Below, one piece after another: positions 35,437-45,283 of a DNA stretch of 64,000 bases. The notes under the pieces were generated by a model, which was not told the DNA's origin, searched no databases, and saw nothing but the letters and a program-made list of their open reading frames with translations. Source of the DNA: Pseudomonadota bacterium. Its GTDB lineage: Bacteria; Pseudomonadota; Gammaproteobacteria; Xanthomonadales; SZUA-38. The stretch is from positions 1-64,000 of the forward strand of contig JBCCCR010000017.1 of assembly GCA_039033415.1 (NCBI GenBank), read 5' to 3'. Made by a program: the position numbers and the translations under genes. Positions within the stretch are counted from its first letter, which is position 1. The number at the start of each line of letters is the position of its first letter.

Positions 35437-36786
35437 ATGAATCTGGCTCAGGACAGCCTATATATCTGCGACGACCACGCAGAACGTGCGGAGGCATTTG
35501 CGAGATCAGCGGACGCGTTAGGATACGCGACGGTGATCGTTGATGGTCGAGAGTCGACGGAAAAGTCGTCTCCTAAACTCATTCTGCTGGGATGCGACAC
35601 CCGCAATCCCGAATGGTCTTCAAAAAAAGCGGATCTGGCGACGCGCTATCCGGAAGCCCGGATTGTTCACATTGACGAAGAATCGGAGAAGCTCACCGAC
35701 CCCAAGCAGCTTCGCCGTCTCCTCAAGCCGAACGAAGAAGAGCCCCGATCTCTGGCCCTTGGCCGCAGCCGCTCCATGCGCGAGCTGTGGGCAGCCGTTG
35801 AGCGCGTGGCCAAGTTCAACGTCACGGTGCTGATCACCGGCGAGACGGGTACCGGCAAAGAGGTGGTTGCACGTCGGATCCATCAGCTCTCAGCAAGATC
35901 CAACAAGCCTTTTGTCGCCGTCAACTGCGCCGCTATCCCGTCCGAACTACTCGAAAGTGAGCTGTTTGGACATGAGAAAGGCGCATTTACGGGCGCCACC
36001 AAGCGACGACCCGGCCGCTTTGAGCGAGCCCAGGGCGGTACGCTATTTCTCGATGAGATCGGTGACATGCCGCTAGCGATGCAGGCCAAGCTTCTACGGG
36101 CACTCCAGGAGCGGAGCATCGAACGCGTCGGTGGCGATCAGGAAATTCCGATCGACGTGCGGGTGGTGGCAGCGACCCACCAGAACCTGCACCACGCGAT
36201 TCAGGAAGGTGACTTTCGCGAGGACCTCTATTACCGCCTGAACGTATTTCCGGTCAAGGTTCCTGCGCTGCGAGACCGCGCTGAAGATCTTCGCGACCTC
36301 ATCGAGTTTTTCTGCGAAAACCTGCAGCGTGAAGGGCGCCCCACCCCGCTGATCTCCGGCGAGGCGATGGCTCGGTTACATCAGTATCCGTGGCCGGGTA
36401 ATGTCCGCGAGCTGTCAAACCTGGTTGATCATCTGTCGGTGATGTATCCGGACGAGCGCGTCTTCGAAGCTGATCTGCCGGAAAACGTCCGCGGTCCTGT
36501 GAAGAAGCAGGCTGAGGAAACACCGCCGACACGCGATCGCCTGCCGAACGAGCTGCTCACCGATCGCAGCCCCGAGGAGACTGCCCCGGTTCTCCCGCGT
36601 TGTGGCGTCGATCTGGCGGATTACCTCAAAACCCAAGAACAGTCGTTGATTCTCCAATCGCTCTCTCAGGCAGGAGGCGTTGTGGCGAAGGCCGCTAAAC
36701 TCCTGGGACTTCGGAGAACAACGCTGGTAGAAAAGATGCGGAAGTACGGCATCGAAAAAGAAGACGGTCTGTCCATGGCGGGCTAG
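35437..36786 (+). CDS. FleQ/NtrC-like sigma-54-dependent activator
   Basis: A 449-residue regulator. Residues 1-100 form a FleQ-type N-terminal domain that keeps the fold of a receiver ([11 protein letters not shown]) but lacks a convincing acceptor Asp. The AAA+ domain has Walker A GETGTGKE (135-142), the sigma-54 contact loop GAFTGA (182-187) and Walker [11 protein letters not shown] (201-210). A Fis-type HTH closes the protein ([25 protein letters not shown]). FleQ proteins are master regulators of flagella and, with c-di-GMP, of matrix genes; here the target genes are not in the window. The ATG is preceded by GGGAGG. A strong terminator follows at 36809. Confidence 0.88.
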   Translation: MNLAQDSLYICDDHAERAEAFARSADALGYATVIVDGRESTEKSSPKLILLGCDTRNPEWSSKKADLATRYPEARIVHIDEESEKLTDPKQLRRLLKPNEEEPRSLALGRSRSMRELWAAVERVAKFNVTVLITGETGTGKEVVARRIHQLSARSNKPFVAVNCAAIPSELLESELFGHEKGAFTGATKRRPGRFERAQGGTLFLDEIGDMPLAMQAKLLRALQERSIERVGGDQEIPIDVRVVAATHQNLHHAIQEGDFREDLYYRLNVFPVKVPALRDRAEDLRDLIEFFCENLQREGRPTPLISGEAMARLHQYPWPGNVRELSNLVDHLSVMYPDERVFEADLPENVRGPVKKQAEETPPTRDRLPNELLTDRSPEETAPVLPRCGVDLADYLKTQEQSLILQSLSQAGGVVAKAAKLLGLRRTTLVEKMRKYGIEKEDGLSMAG

Positions 36787-36808
36787 GCCGCGACACATCC
36801 GGGAGACT

Positions 36809-36836
36809 AAAGCCGCCTTCGGGCGGCTTTTTTTTT
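36809..36836 (+). terminator. Intrinsic terminator of the FleQ-like gene
   Basis: AAGCCGCC-TTCG-GGCGGCTT is a GC-rich 8-bp stem with a UUCG loop, followed by a run of T to 36836. It lies 23 nt after the FleQ-like stop. Confidence 0.9.
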
Positions 36837-36934
36837 GATCCATCCCAACCGCCATAACTGCGCCAGCGGAGCAGCGAAACGAGAGAGGTTTTGCGATAAT
36901 CCGCGCCTTTGCCGCCACAACCTGGACAACCTCC

Positions 36935-37858
36935 ATGAGCAACATCATCAGCGATACGGTTCGAATCATTGGCGTTCCCATGGATCTGGGTGCAAGCCGC
37001 CGTGGCACCGATATGGGGCCTTCAGCGCTTCGCGTTGCCGGCCTGGGTCGCTCGCTGCGCGAACTCGGGCATACGGTGGCCATTGAGGAAGATATTCCTG
37101 TTCCTGCCATGGAGACCCGCGGCGCCGAGTCGGCGACCGCACGATTCAAGTCCGAGATACTGAGCGTCTGTGAGACGCTTTGTGCCCGCGTGAAGCGGTG
37201 TCTAGACGAAGGCGAGAAGCCGCTGGTGCTGGGTGGCGATCACTCGATCGCGATGGGCACCGTCTCGGGTGTTGCGGCCCACTACCGCGAACAAAAAAAA
37301 TCACTCGGGCTCATCTGGTTCGACGCCCATGGAGACATGAATACGCCGGGTTCGTCGCCTACCGGCAACATTCACGGCATGCCGCTGGCACACCTCCTGG
37401 GAAAGGGAGACCCGGACCTCAGCGCCATCGGTGGCTATGTCGGCAAGCTTGACCCGTCTTGTGTCGCGCTGGTGGGGATCCGGGATATCGACGACGACGA
37501 GCGCCGCATCATCCGCGAATCCGGAATCCACGCCTACACAATGCGTGACATCGACGAAAAAGGGATGGCTCGGGTGGCCAGTGAAATTATCAACGTGGTG
37601 GCGGAACACACCGACGGATTCCACGTGAGTTTCGACGTGGACGGCTGTGATCCGGCCGTGATTCCAGGCTCTGGAACGCTGGTTCCGGGCGGCGTGAACT
37701 TTCGCGAGGCGCACCTTTTGCTGGAGATGTGTGCCGATACACACCGGATGACGTCGATGGAAGTGGTGGAGCTAAACCCTTTTCTTGACTCGGGAAATGT
37801 GAGCGCCGAACGAGCCATGGGTATGATTCTCAGTGCGTTTGGTAAGAGAATACTTTAA
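36935..37858 (+). CDS. rocF: Arginase
   Basis: A 307-residue ureohydrolase that splits arginine to ornithine and urea. The dimanganese ligands are intact: His103 (GGDHS), Asp130/His132/Asp134 (WFDAHGDMN) and Asp234/Asp236 (SFDVDGCDP). The substrate loop N-x-H (TGNIHGMPLAH) and the C-terminal MEVVELNP are typical of arginase and not of agmatinase. The ATG is preceded by few purines. It has no arginine-catabolism neighbours and sits between the FleQ-like gene and the small RNA candidate. Confidence 0.95.
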   Translation: MSNIISDTVRIIGVPMDLGASRRGTDMGPSALRVAGLGRSLRELGHTVAIEEDIPVPAMETRGAESATARFKSEILSVCETLCARVKRCLDEGEKPLVLGGDHSIAMGTVSGVAAHYREQKKSLGLIWFDAHGDMNTPGSSPTGNIHGMPLAHLLGKGDPDLSAIGGYVGKLDPSCVALVGIRDIDDDERRIIRESGIHAYTMRDIDEKGMARVASEIINVVAEHTDGFHVSFDVDGCDPAVIPGSGTLVPGGVNFREAHLLLEMCADTHRMTSMEVVELNPFLDSGNVSAERAMGMILSAFGKRIL

Positions 37859-37931
37859 TAAAAATCAATAAAATATTGATTTAAAAGATTTTTTAATGAT
37901 CCTGCAACTGTTCAAAATATGTGCAAACCAA

Positions 37932-37982
37932 TGTCACAAGCTCTGTTACAGCATTGATCGAAAACCTCGTTCGCGGTCCAAT
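37932..37982 (+). promoter_or_regulatory. Candidate promoter with upstream activator site for small RNA
   Basis: TGTCAC-N7-GTTACA (37932-37950) is an imperfect inverted repeat just upstream of TTGATC (37954-37959), a 17-nt spacer and TCCAAT (37977-37982). This gives a plausible sigma-70 promoter with a start near 37989. GacA-type activator sites before Rsm RNAs have the form TGTAAG-N6-CTTACA, which this resembles only loosely. It also resembles the TGTTACA sites near 33.5-35.3 kb. Confidence 0.4.
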
Positions 37983-37988
37983 AAACCT

Positions 37989-38139
37989 GCTCTCGATGTG
38001 TGTGTAACGCAAAGTCTTCAGGACGAAGCAGGGGGAATCGGCAGGGATGTCGACACAGCGCACGCGGCGGCTGTTGAGTGGAATTAATTGCCGTCGCAGT
38101 GCCCAAGCCCGGTTTGTTGAAGCCAAACCGGGCTTTTTT
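37989..38139 (+). ncRNA. Candidate Csr/Rsm-type small RNA
   Basis: No coding frame of note is present between arginase and the DUF3299 gene, but the RNA structure is striking. CTTC-AGGAC-GAAG (38016-38028) presents AGGA in a hairpin loop. TCGGC-AGGGAT-GTCGA (38038-38053) presents AGGGA in a second, and CAGGGATGT there matches the core of the CsrA consensus (ARGGAUGU). Further GGA occurrences lie at 38034 (GGGGGAA) and about 38080 (GTGGAATT). A strong intrinsic terminator ends the stretch. Sequestration of CsrA/RsmA is inferred from these motifs; the exact 5' end is a guess from a weak promoter. Confidence 0.55.
38105..38139 (+). terminator. Intrinsic terminator of the small RNA candidate
   Basis: AAGCCCGGTTT (38105-38115) pairs perfectly with AAACCGGGCTT (38125-38135), with a nine-base loop and a run of T to 38139. 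It points in the plus direction and is 250 nt beyond arginase, so it more likely serves the small RNA than that gene. Confidence 0.88.
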
Positions 38140-38185
38140 ATGCCCGCGTTTTCTTAGCCGCGGTCAGCGCAATGCAGGCGGCGCC

Positions 38186-38743
38186 CTATTCTGGCCATTC
38201 GTAGGGACTGATTTCGCCGGCTTCCATCGTGTAGCCAGCAGATCCCATATAACTTTCGTAGCTTTTTGTTCTGAGGGTCCCCTCAATCCAGAACGGATCC
38301 CACAGCGACTTCAGCTCAAACGGCTCTTTGAGCTTGACGTAAACCAGCTGATTGGGTGGTGGCGGCGGCACGTGGATGCAGGCGCCGAAATAAGGCACGA
38401 GGAAAAACTCGGACATCATGCCAACCTCGTCGGATTCGAGCGGCACCACAAAACCCGGCAGCTTGACCTTCTGTTTGTCTAACTCGGGTACGAGGGCGCC
38501 GAACATCGAGGCTGGGGAGGCCTGCTCCAGCAAATCATCGAGTGCTTCCTCACGGCTGGTAGTCCAGGCGGCCTTCTCTGACTCCGGGATCAGATCGTCC
38601 CAGTTGAGCTCGCGGTATTCCTCATCAGCGTAGGCAACGCCGACCGCGCAAAGGCAAGTGAGCACCACTAGCTGGCGCAAGATCTTCCAGGCTTTCTGGT
38701 TCAGTATCGCTGGTGCCGCCACGTTGACGTCCTTTTTCTGCAT
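38186..38743 (-). CDS. DUF3299-type exported protein
   Basis: A 185-residue protein with an N-terminal signal sequence (ILRQLVVLTCLCAVGVAYA). The mature part has LNWDDLIPES, then LPGFVVPLE, FLVPYFGACIHVPPPPPN and LKEPFELKSLWDPFWIEGTL, the conserved blocks of DUF3299. The segment GACIHVPPPPPNQ contains the invariant Cys-His that could bind a metal. It is probably periplasmic. Function is unknown for the family, though members often sit beside ABC-type export genes, which are absent here. ATG 38743 is chosen to place the signal peptide at the N-terminus. Confidence 0.83.
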   Translation of the reverse strand: MQKKDVNVAAPAILNQKAWKILRQLVVLTCLCAVGVAYADEEYRELNWDDLIPESEKAAWTTSREEALDDLLEQASPASMFGALVPELDKQKVKLPGFVVPLESDEVGMMSEFFLVPYFGACIHVPPPPPNQLVYVKLKEPFELKSLWDPFWIEGTLRTKSYESYMGSAGYTMEAGEISPYEWPE

Positions 38744-38875
38744 TGTGAGATCTGACCAAAGACCGTTCACCTAGTTCATTGGTCACTTGCTTTGCCCGTT
38801 TTCGAGAGGCACTCTTGCGGGCTTGCTGTGGTTGTACTCGACCACCGCCACCCGTACTTTCAACAAGGATTACCC

Positions 38876-41800
38876 ATGAAGTCAACCGTTGACCCAAAGC
38901 GGCGCCAGGCGGGCGTCCTGCTGGCGTTGCTGCTTGCCCTGGGCGCCGTTGCGCCGGTCCTCGCAGGCACGCGTATGCTGCGTTATCCAGACGTTCACGC
39001 TGAGCAGGTCGTATTCAGCTACGCTGGCGACCTGTGGCTGGCACCTATCAGTGGTGACACGCCCGCTCGTCGCCTGACCTCCCATCCCGGTCTTGAGTTG
39101 TTTCCTCGCTTTTCACCAGACGGTACTCAGGTCGCGTTTACGGGACAATACCGGGGTGATGATCAGGTTTATGTGATCGACATAGCCGGCGGCGAGCCGC
39201 GGCAGCTGACATGGTATCCCACCGACGGTCCCCTGCCCGCCCGCTGGGGTGTCGAGCATCAGGTCTACGGCTGGAAGCCGGATGGGTCCGCGGTGCTATT
39301 TCGATCGCAGCGTGAGGATTTTAACGACCGACGCCTTTACACCGTCGACCTCGCTGGTGGCTTGCCCCAGGTGTTGCCCATGCCGCGAGCTGGCTCTGGC
39401 GATTTCTCGCCAGACGGCACCCAGATTGTTTACTCGCCGCTGTTTCGCGACTTCCGGACGTGGAAACGTTATCAGGGCGGCTGGGCACAGAATCTCTACG
39501 TGTACAACCTAAACGAGACCAGCTCGAGCCAGCTCACCAGCCATATCCGCACCGAGCGCGATCCGGTCTGGCTGAGCAGCGGCATCTACTTTGTCTCCGA
39601 TCGGAATGGAAAGCTTGAGCTTTACGGTCCTGGCGCCAACGGCGCTAGTCAGGCCAAGCTCACTGACAGCGACGGCTGGGACATCAAGTGGGCCAGCGGT
39701 GACGGAGATCAGCAGATTGTCTATGAAGCCGCCGGCACCATCGGTCATTTCGACGCTGCGACCGGCCGGCAGCAGCTGCTGGACATCACCGTACCGGACG
39801 ACCGGGTACGTCGCACGTTGCGCCGCATCGACGCGTCCAAGCAAATCGAAGGGTACGACCTTTCAAGCGACGGAAAGCGGGTCCTTTTTACTGCCCGCGG
39901 TGACGTGTTCAGCGCGCCGGTCGAGCACGGCATCACCCGCAACCTGACGCAACGCGGCAACGCCCACGATCGCGAGGCCACCTGGTCTCCGGACGGATCA
40001 CTGGTGGCCTTCGTCAGCGACCGTAGCGGCGAGGAACAGATTTACGTGGTGCCGCACGACGGCGGCGAAGCCAGAGCACTGACGCCCTCGCGGGCCGCCC
40101 GGATCTATGGCTTGAGCTGGGCGCCGGATGGCGAGTCGCTCGCTTTCCGAGACCATACCGGCCGAGTTCGGGTAGTGGACTTGGAAGGACAGGAGACCGA
40201 CGTGGTTTACACCACGCTGGATGGCGTCAATGACTACGTCTGGTCGCCAGATTCTCGCTACCTGGCGTTCAGCCAGGAAATGGAAAGCGGTATGAACGCG
40301 GTCTTTGTGTGGTCTGCGAACAGCGGTGACACCCGGATGGTGACCGACGGTTTCTTCCAGGCGTTCGGGCCAGCCTTCGGCGCTGACGGGGAGCACCTGT
40401 TTTTTGTCGGTGACCGCGAGTATGCCCCGCAGATTGGCTCGTTTGAGTGGAACTACGTTGTTGATCGCGAGAGCCGCGTGTACGCACTTGCCCTCAACAC
40501 CGACTCACCCAACCCCTTTGGTCCGCGTAACGACGAAACCGGGAAGTCTGACGACGACGAATCCAAAGACAAAGAGGAAGATGATGAGGACGAAGAAATG
40601 CGGGTGGAGATCGACTTTGACGGCATCGCGCGACGCGTGATTCGTCTGCCGATCGACGCGTCCAACATCTTCGGCGTTCAGTCGGTTGACGGTGGGCTGA
40701 TTTACCTCACCGGGAGCCCCTTTGTTTACGGCCGTCAGGGCCCAACGCCAAATAAACTCTTCCGCTTCGACTTCGAGAAGCGAGAGAGCAAAGAGCTGGC
40801 CACCAGTTTCCGCGGGCTTTCCGTGCCCAGCAGCGGCAAGTACCTGCTGCTCCGCACGGGCGATGGCTTCTCGCGGATAGAGGTGAGCGACGGTGACAAG
40901 AAGACCCAGGTGAGTACGGCTAACCTGATTGTCCACCGCGCACCCGCCGAGGAGTGGCCAGTGGTCTTTGACGAGGTTTGGCGCCGCTTCCGCGACTACT
41001 TCTACGTCGCCAATCTGCACGGCTACGACTGGGAAGCGCTCCGCGAGCAGTATCGACCGCTGGTTGCGGACGTCTCGACCCGCGAGGACCTCAACACCCT
41101 CATGGGTGAGATGATCGCGGAGCTGAACGCAGGGCATGCCTATGTGTCCGGCGGTGACCTGCAGGCCGGTGATCGGTCGTCGGTAGGACTCCTGGGAGCC
41201 CGGTTTGAGCTCGACGGAGACCACTATCGGTTTACCCACATCTATGACGGCGACAACGCCGAGCCGAAGTATCGAGCGCCGCTGAACGAAGTGGGCGTCA
41301 ATATCAGCGAAGGCGATTACCTGCTGGCCGTGAATGGCCGAACGCTAACCGCCGCCGACAACCCCTATTCGCTGCTGACCGACCTCGGATCGCAGCCGGT
41401 TGAGCTGCTGGTGAACGACAAGCCGACCGAAAAGGATGCTCGGCGTGTGCTGGTGGATCCGATCTCTGGCGAGAGCAACCTGATCTACCTGGAGTGGGTG
41501 GAGAAAAACCGCCGCTACGTGGCGGAGAAGACCGACGGCAAGGTCGGCTACCTGCACATTCCCGATATGGGCTCAGCCGGCATCTACGAATTCATCAAGT
41601 GGTACTACCCACAGCGACGTATGCAGGGACTGGTGGTCGACGTGCGGGGTAATGGCGGTGGCAACGTATCGCAGATGATTCTGCGGCGGCTGATGCTCAA
41701 GCCGCTGGGTTACGGCTATCAGGCGCACCGCACGGCGGTGCAAAGCTATCCGGGGCCGGCGTTCAACGGCCACATGGTGGCGCTGATCAGCGAAGACTCA

Positions 41801-42136
41801 GCCTCGGACGGCGACATCTTCCCGCACTATTTCCGCAAGGCGGGGCTTGGGCCACTGATCGGCAAACGCTCCTGGGGCGGTGTGGTCGGTATCACCAACC
41901 ACGGCCCGCTGATCGATGGCGGCAGCGTCAACGTTCCGGAATTCGGGATTGGCGACGCGGAAAACGGCTGGATTGTTGAGGGTGAGGGTGTGCCGCCAGA
42001 CATCGAGGTGGCTAACGACCCGGCCACCGGCGCGGACGCCCAGCTCGATCGGGGTATCGCAGAGGTGATGGCCAAGATCGAAGCGGATCCGCCGCAGTGG
42101 CCGGCCAAGCCGGCTGATCCGGTGAAGCTGGACTAA
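38876..42136 (+). CDS. Tricorn-type protease
   Basis: A 1086-residue exported protein (signal [17 protein letters not shown]). It has an N-terminal WD40/PD40 six-bladed propeller ([18 protein letters not shown] and similar) and a second propeller ([18 protein letters not shown]). An unusual acidic linker near residue 560-580 ([14 protein letters not shown]) follows. Then come the tricorn C1 domain, a PDZ domain (LGARFELDG to NGRTL) and the C2 S41 core, with catalytic Ser977 in SASDGDIF and [10 protein letters not shown]. Tricorn proteases trim peptides. ATG 38876 has AAGGA eight bases upstream. A hairpin terminator follows. Confidence 0.93.
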   Translation: MKSTVDPKRRQAGVLLALLLALGAVAPVLAGTRMLRYPDVHAEQVVFSYAGDLWLAPISGDTPARRLTSHPGLELFPRFSPDGTQVAFTGQYRGDDQVYVIDIAGGEPRQLTWYPTDGPLPARWGVEHQVYGWKPDGSAVLFRSQREDFNDRRLYTVDLAGGLPQVLPMPRAGSGDFSPDGTQIVYSPLFRDFRTWKRYQGGWAQNLYVYNLNETSSSQLTSHIRTERDPVWLSSGIYFVSDRNGKLELYGPGANGASQAKLTDSDGWDIKWASGDGDQQIVYEAAGTIGHFDAATGRQQLLDITVPDDRVRRTLRRIDASKQIEGYDLSSDGKRVLFTARGDVFSAPVEHGITRNLTQRGNAHDREATWSPDGSLVAFVSDRSGEEQIYVVPHDGGEARALTPSRAARIYGLSWAPDGESLAFRDHTGRVRVVDLEGQETDVVYTTLDGVNDYVWSPDSRYLAFSQEMESGMNAVFVWSANSGDTRMVTDGFFQAFGPAFGADGEHLFFVGDREYAPQIGSFEWNYVVDRESRVYALALNTDSPNPFGPRNDETGKSDDDESKDKEEDDEDEEMRVEIDFDGIARRVIRLPIDASNIFGVQSVDGGLIYLTGSPFVYGRQGPTPNKLFRFDFEKRESKELATSFRGLSVPSSGKYLLLRTGDGFSRIEVSDGDKKTQVSTANLIVHRAPAEEWPVVFDEVWRRFRDYFYVANLHGYDWEALREQYRPLVADVSTREDLNTLMGEMIAELNAGHAYVSGGDLQAGDRSSVGLLGARFELDGDHYRFTHIYDGDNAEPKYRAPLNEVGVNISEGDYLLAVNGRTLTAADNPYSLLTDLGSQPVELLVNDKPTEKDARRVLVDPISGESNLIYLEWVEKNRRYVAEKTDGKVGYLHIPDMGSAGIYEFIKWYYPQRRMQGLVVDVRGNGGGNVSQMILRRLMLKPLGYGYQAHRTAVQSYPGPAFNGHMVALISEDSASDGDIFPHYFRKAGLGPLIGKRSWGGVVGITNHGPLIDGGSVNVPEFGIGDAENGWIVEGEGVPPDIEVANDPATGADAQLDRGIAEVMAKIEADPPQWPAKPADPVKLD

Positions 42137-42150
42137 CCCAAGAGAAACAC

Positions 42151-42180
42151 CCGGAGCCGGTCTTGACCGGCTCCGGTTTT
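42151..42180 (+). terminator. Intrinsic terminator after tricorn gene
   Basis: CCGGAGCCGG (42151-42160) pairs with CCGGCTCCGG (42167-42176), followed by TTTT. It lies 15 nt after the tricorn stop and could also serve the convergent M28 gene, though the minus side has only a weak T-rich stretch. Confidence 0.85.
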
Positions 42181-42183
42181 AGC

Positions 42184-43952
42184 TTAAGGCTGCCCTGCCC
42201 CCTCGGCGGGGTCTGCAACCTCCGCCAGCGCCGCTTTTCTCGCGGCCTCAAACTCGTCACCGGGTTTCCACTGCTGCATCTCGTCAGCGTTGGCGGCGAT
42301 CATGCCGCAGTAAAACCCGAAGCGCGCGTCGTTGACCATCCCGTCGAAATTCCAATCCGCGGTGAGTTCGTCGCTGGGCTGGTGATAGTTGCGGGTGGTG
42401 TATTCACCCATCTTCCGTGCACCCCAGCCCTCTGGCTGCCCGATAAAGTCGGTGCCGCCGCTGAGGTATAGGGCGGGCACGCCGATCTTCGCCAGGCTGA
42501 ACTGGTCAGAGCGGTAGAAAAAGCCTTTGTCGGGGAACTGGTCTCCCAGCACGACCCGGCCCTCCATTTTGGCCACCATGGCGGTCACCTCATCCAGGCT
42601 GGACTTGCCCTTCCCGATAAAGGTGATGTCGCGCGTGGCGCCCCAGATATTGCCGCTGTCGAAATTGACGTTGGCGGCGATCTTACCGGGGTGGAAGGTG
42701 GGTTCGCGGGCCAGAAACTTGGATCCCAGAAGGCCCTGCTCTTCGGCGCCGACAAACGCCATTAATATGGATCGCCGCGGCTTGCTTTGGGCAATCGCGT
42801 CCGCAATCGCCATCACCATGCCGGTGCCGCTGGGTTGTCTCGGGCGCCGTTGTAGATGCGGTCGCCCGGGTCACCGGCAAAGTTTGGCAAGCCGATACCC
42901 AGATGGTCGTGGTGGGCGGTAAAAACCACCACTTCGTCCGCCAGGGCCGGGTCGCTGCCCGGCAACAGTCCGAGTACGTTGGCGGACTGCACGCGGTTGA
43001 TTTGATTGTTTAGCGTAATCGACGTGTTCAGATTCAAATCGACCGGCTCAAACTCCCGGGTTTTGGCCGCTTCGATCAGCTGATTGAGATCCTGGCCACC
43101 AAAGCGCACCAGCTTCTCGGCGGCATCGCTGGTAAGCCAGGCGGCGGCCTGGATCCGGGACTCATCTCCGGCCGGCAACTCAAACTGTTCGCCGGTCCAG
43201 GATGTCTGCACCACCTGCCAGGGATAGCCTGCTGACGGATCCGTGTGGATGATGATCGCGCCGGCAGCACCCTGCTTCGCGGCGCTTTCATATTTATAGT
43301 CCCAGCGGCCGTAATAGAGGCGCCGGTTGCCGGCAAACAGATTGTCATCCCAGTCCGGGTCATTGTTCAGCATCACCAGCGTTTTGCCGGTGAGGTCCTG
43401 GCCCTTGTAGTCGTCCCACTCATACTCCGGCGCCTGGATGCCATACCCGACAAACACCAGGTCGGACTCGGTGATGATCGACCGTTGGGCCTGGATGCCG
43501 CTCCCGACAATAAATTCTGTGCTCTGGATCAGATCGAGCTTTTCGCCGCCGGAGCTGAATGACCAAGTCGGCGGCTGGTCCGCGTTGATCCCAACCAGGT
43601 CGAACGCCTGCTCCCAGCTGCCGTCCGCGGCGCCAGGCTGATAGCCCATCGCCTCCAGTCCCTCAGCAATGTATTCGCGAGCTCTGACGTCGCCGTCACT
43701 CCCGGGACCCCTGCCCTCATAGGCATCGCTGCCGATTTCCGCAACAACGGTCCGAATCGCGTCGCCGGTGATTTTCTCAGCCGCAGCTTTGATGGCTGCG
43801 CTGACCGGCCCGGCTTCAACGGGCGTTGCTTCTACCGGCGCGGGTTCGGCTTGGGCGCTGGGTGCGCTGGGGTTGTCGGATTCAGAGGAACACGCTGCGA
43901 TTAGCAGCAATAAAAGAGAAAGCGGCGCGGCCGCTCGGGGGAACTGTTTCAT
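42184..43952 (-). pseudogene. M28 metallopeptidase lipoprotein with single-base frameshift
   Basis: Two open frames, 43952-42813 and 42819-42184, together make one M28 aminopeptidase of about 589 residues. The lipoprotein signal is LLLLLIAAC. Zinc-site motifs split across the break: HHDHLG is in the first part and AEEQGLLGS in the second. At about 42826-42841 the expected DNASGTGMV is broken. The sequence reads GACAACCCAGCGG where GACAACGCCAGCGG would restore the frame, so one G appears lost. This break falls within the zinc-binding Asp motif. Either it is a recent inactivation or an assembly error; the rest of both frames is well preserved. Confidence 0.85.
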
Positions 43953-44104
43953 AAAAACACTCTCAGAAATGGTCAGAATGCGCCTCGGCGGCTTTGAGCC
44001 GGCCTCGTTTAGCGTTGCGCAATCCTACCTGCCGACGCACGAGCTGGCCAAGAGGGACATCGGCCCGAATGTTGGCTCCGATTGCGGTACACTGGCGCCG
44101 GCCT

Positions 44105-44191
44105 GCCCGGGTGGCGAAATTGGTAGACGCAAGGGACTTAAAATCCCTCGGAGGAAACTCCGTGCCGGTTCGAGCCCGGCCCCGGGCACCA
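44105..44191 (+). tRNA. tRNA-Leu (anticodon TAA)
   Basis: An 87-nt cloverleaf. The acceptor arms GCCCGGG (44105-44111) and CCCGGGC (44181-44187) are followed by A and an encoded CCA. The anticodon stem is AGGGA/TCCCT with loop CTTAAAA, giving anticodon TAA (44139-44141). The D-loop TTGGTAGA, a long class II variable arm and GGTTCGAGCC in the T arm are all as expected for tRNA-Leu. Confidence 0.96.
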
Positions 44192-44222
44192 TTCCGCTGA
44201 TCCTTTCTTGCCAGTCTCCGAT

Positions 44223-45283
44223 TCAAGGCTGTTGAGATCTGACATCCACGGATGGCTGTTGATTGCATTCTTTGACCGCGGCTTCGACGTCTTGTGCCCG
44301 CATAACAGCGTCATAGGCAATCATTGGCAAATCGGTTGACAGCACGTCGAGAGGGCCTTTTGCCAGGCGGACAAATTCAATTGGATTACCCCCTTCCCGA
44401 AGGTCCTCGTCCAGCAACCAGAAAGAGCCCCAGGCTGTACTGACTCCCCGTCTGTTGAGGGCCCGCCACAGATCGGGGCGCCTGGCTTCAACGCCGGTCC
44501 ACGCCATAAAGCGATCCCCCCTGATACCGGTTGCCGTGAGTTTGTCCAGCTGCTGCGTATCAACGATCTCAGCCGAAATTGTGAGGTTCTTATCAACAGC
44601 TGCGACCGTCATGGCGTCGGCTGAAGAATACGCTATAACCGCGGTAAAACTCTGCGCCTGAGCCGTTGCAACCTCTGCTGCGACTCGTCCTATCTCAACA
44701 CCCGGCTAACATCCAGCTGGAGGATTGCGCGTCCGCGTGCCCAAGCTAAGGCCTGTGTCAGCGTTGGAATTCGAAACGACGTTTCCTTTCCGTTGTTGTC
44801 GATGAGCTTGAGAGCCTTGATCTGCGCAAGCGTTTTTTCGGCAACCGGCCCGTTGCCGGTTGTGGTTCGATCGAGCGTCTCGTCATGAAGGAGAACCAGC
44901 TGGCCGTCACTCGTTTTGCGTACATCGGTTTCGATGAGCATCGGTCCGTGTGCTAGCAGGTATGCAAAGGTCTCAATCGCATTTTCCGGATAACCTGGCC
45001 CTGGCCCACCCCGATGTCCGGTTATCAGCATGACGTCGGAATCCCGAAGACACGCAAGATAATCAGCAACGCTTTCGCCTGGGTTATTGATTGCCACCCT
45101 GGGTTCCGATTGGGCGATGCCGTCAGCAGACGCAAAATCCGCCGCTGCGGCGCAAAAGAAAGCGACGAGTAAGGCGGTTGCCGCAGGCCAGTCGAAAAAT
45201 TTTGTGGGTGTCATACCACTCGGCCAAGGGAGTCTGAGCGGGGCGCGGCAAGCATTCTCTGCTAGTTGTTTCAAGTTGAGCAT
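44223..45283 (-). pseudogene. Glycerophosphodiester phosphodiesterase with single-base frameshift
   Basis: The N-terminal frame (45283-44690) has a signal-like segment and the GDPD motifs ITGHRGGPGPGYPENAIETF and ETDVRKTSDGQLVLLHDETLDRTT, with the catalytic His and acidic metal ligands. It breaks near 44709: CTGGATGTTAGCCGGGTG stops early. Adding one A (GTTAAGCC) restores LDVKPGVEIGRVAAEV and joins the second frame (to 44223), which continues the barrel. The whole would be about 350 residues. As in the M28 gene upstream, one base appears missing. ATG 45283 overlaps the ATPase end; ATG 45214 is an alternative just before the signal sequence. Confidence 0.8.

Noticed and set aside
42184-42819. 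Independent 211-residue peptidase gene
   Set aside because: Its start lies inside the zinc motif of M28; it is the second part of a frameshifted gene.
44223-44612. Independent 129-residue gene
   Set aside because: It is the C-terminal barrel part of the GDPD, separated by a one-base deletion.
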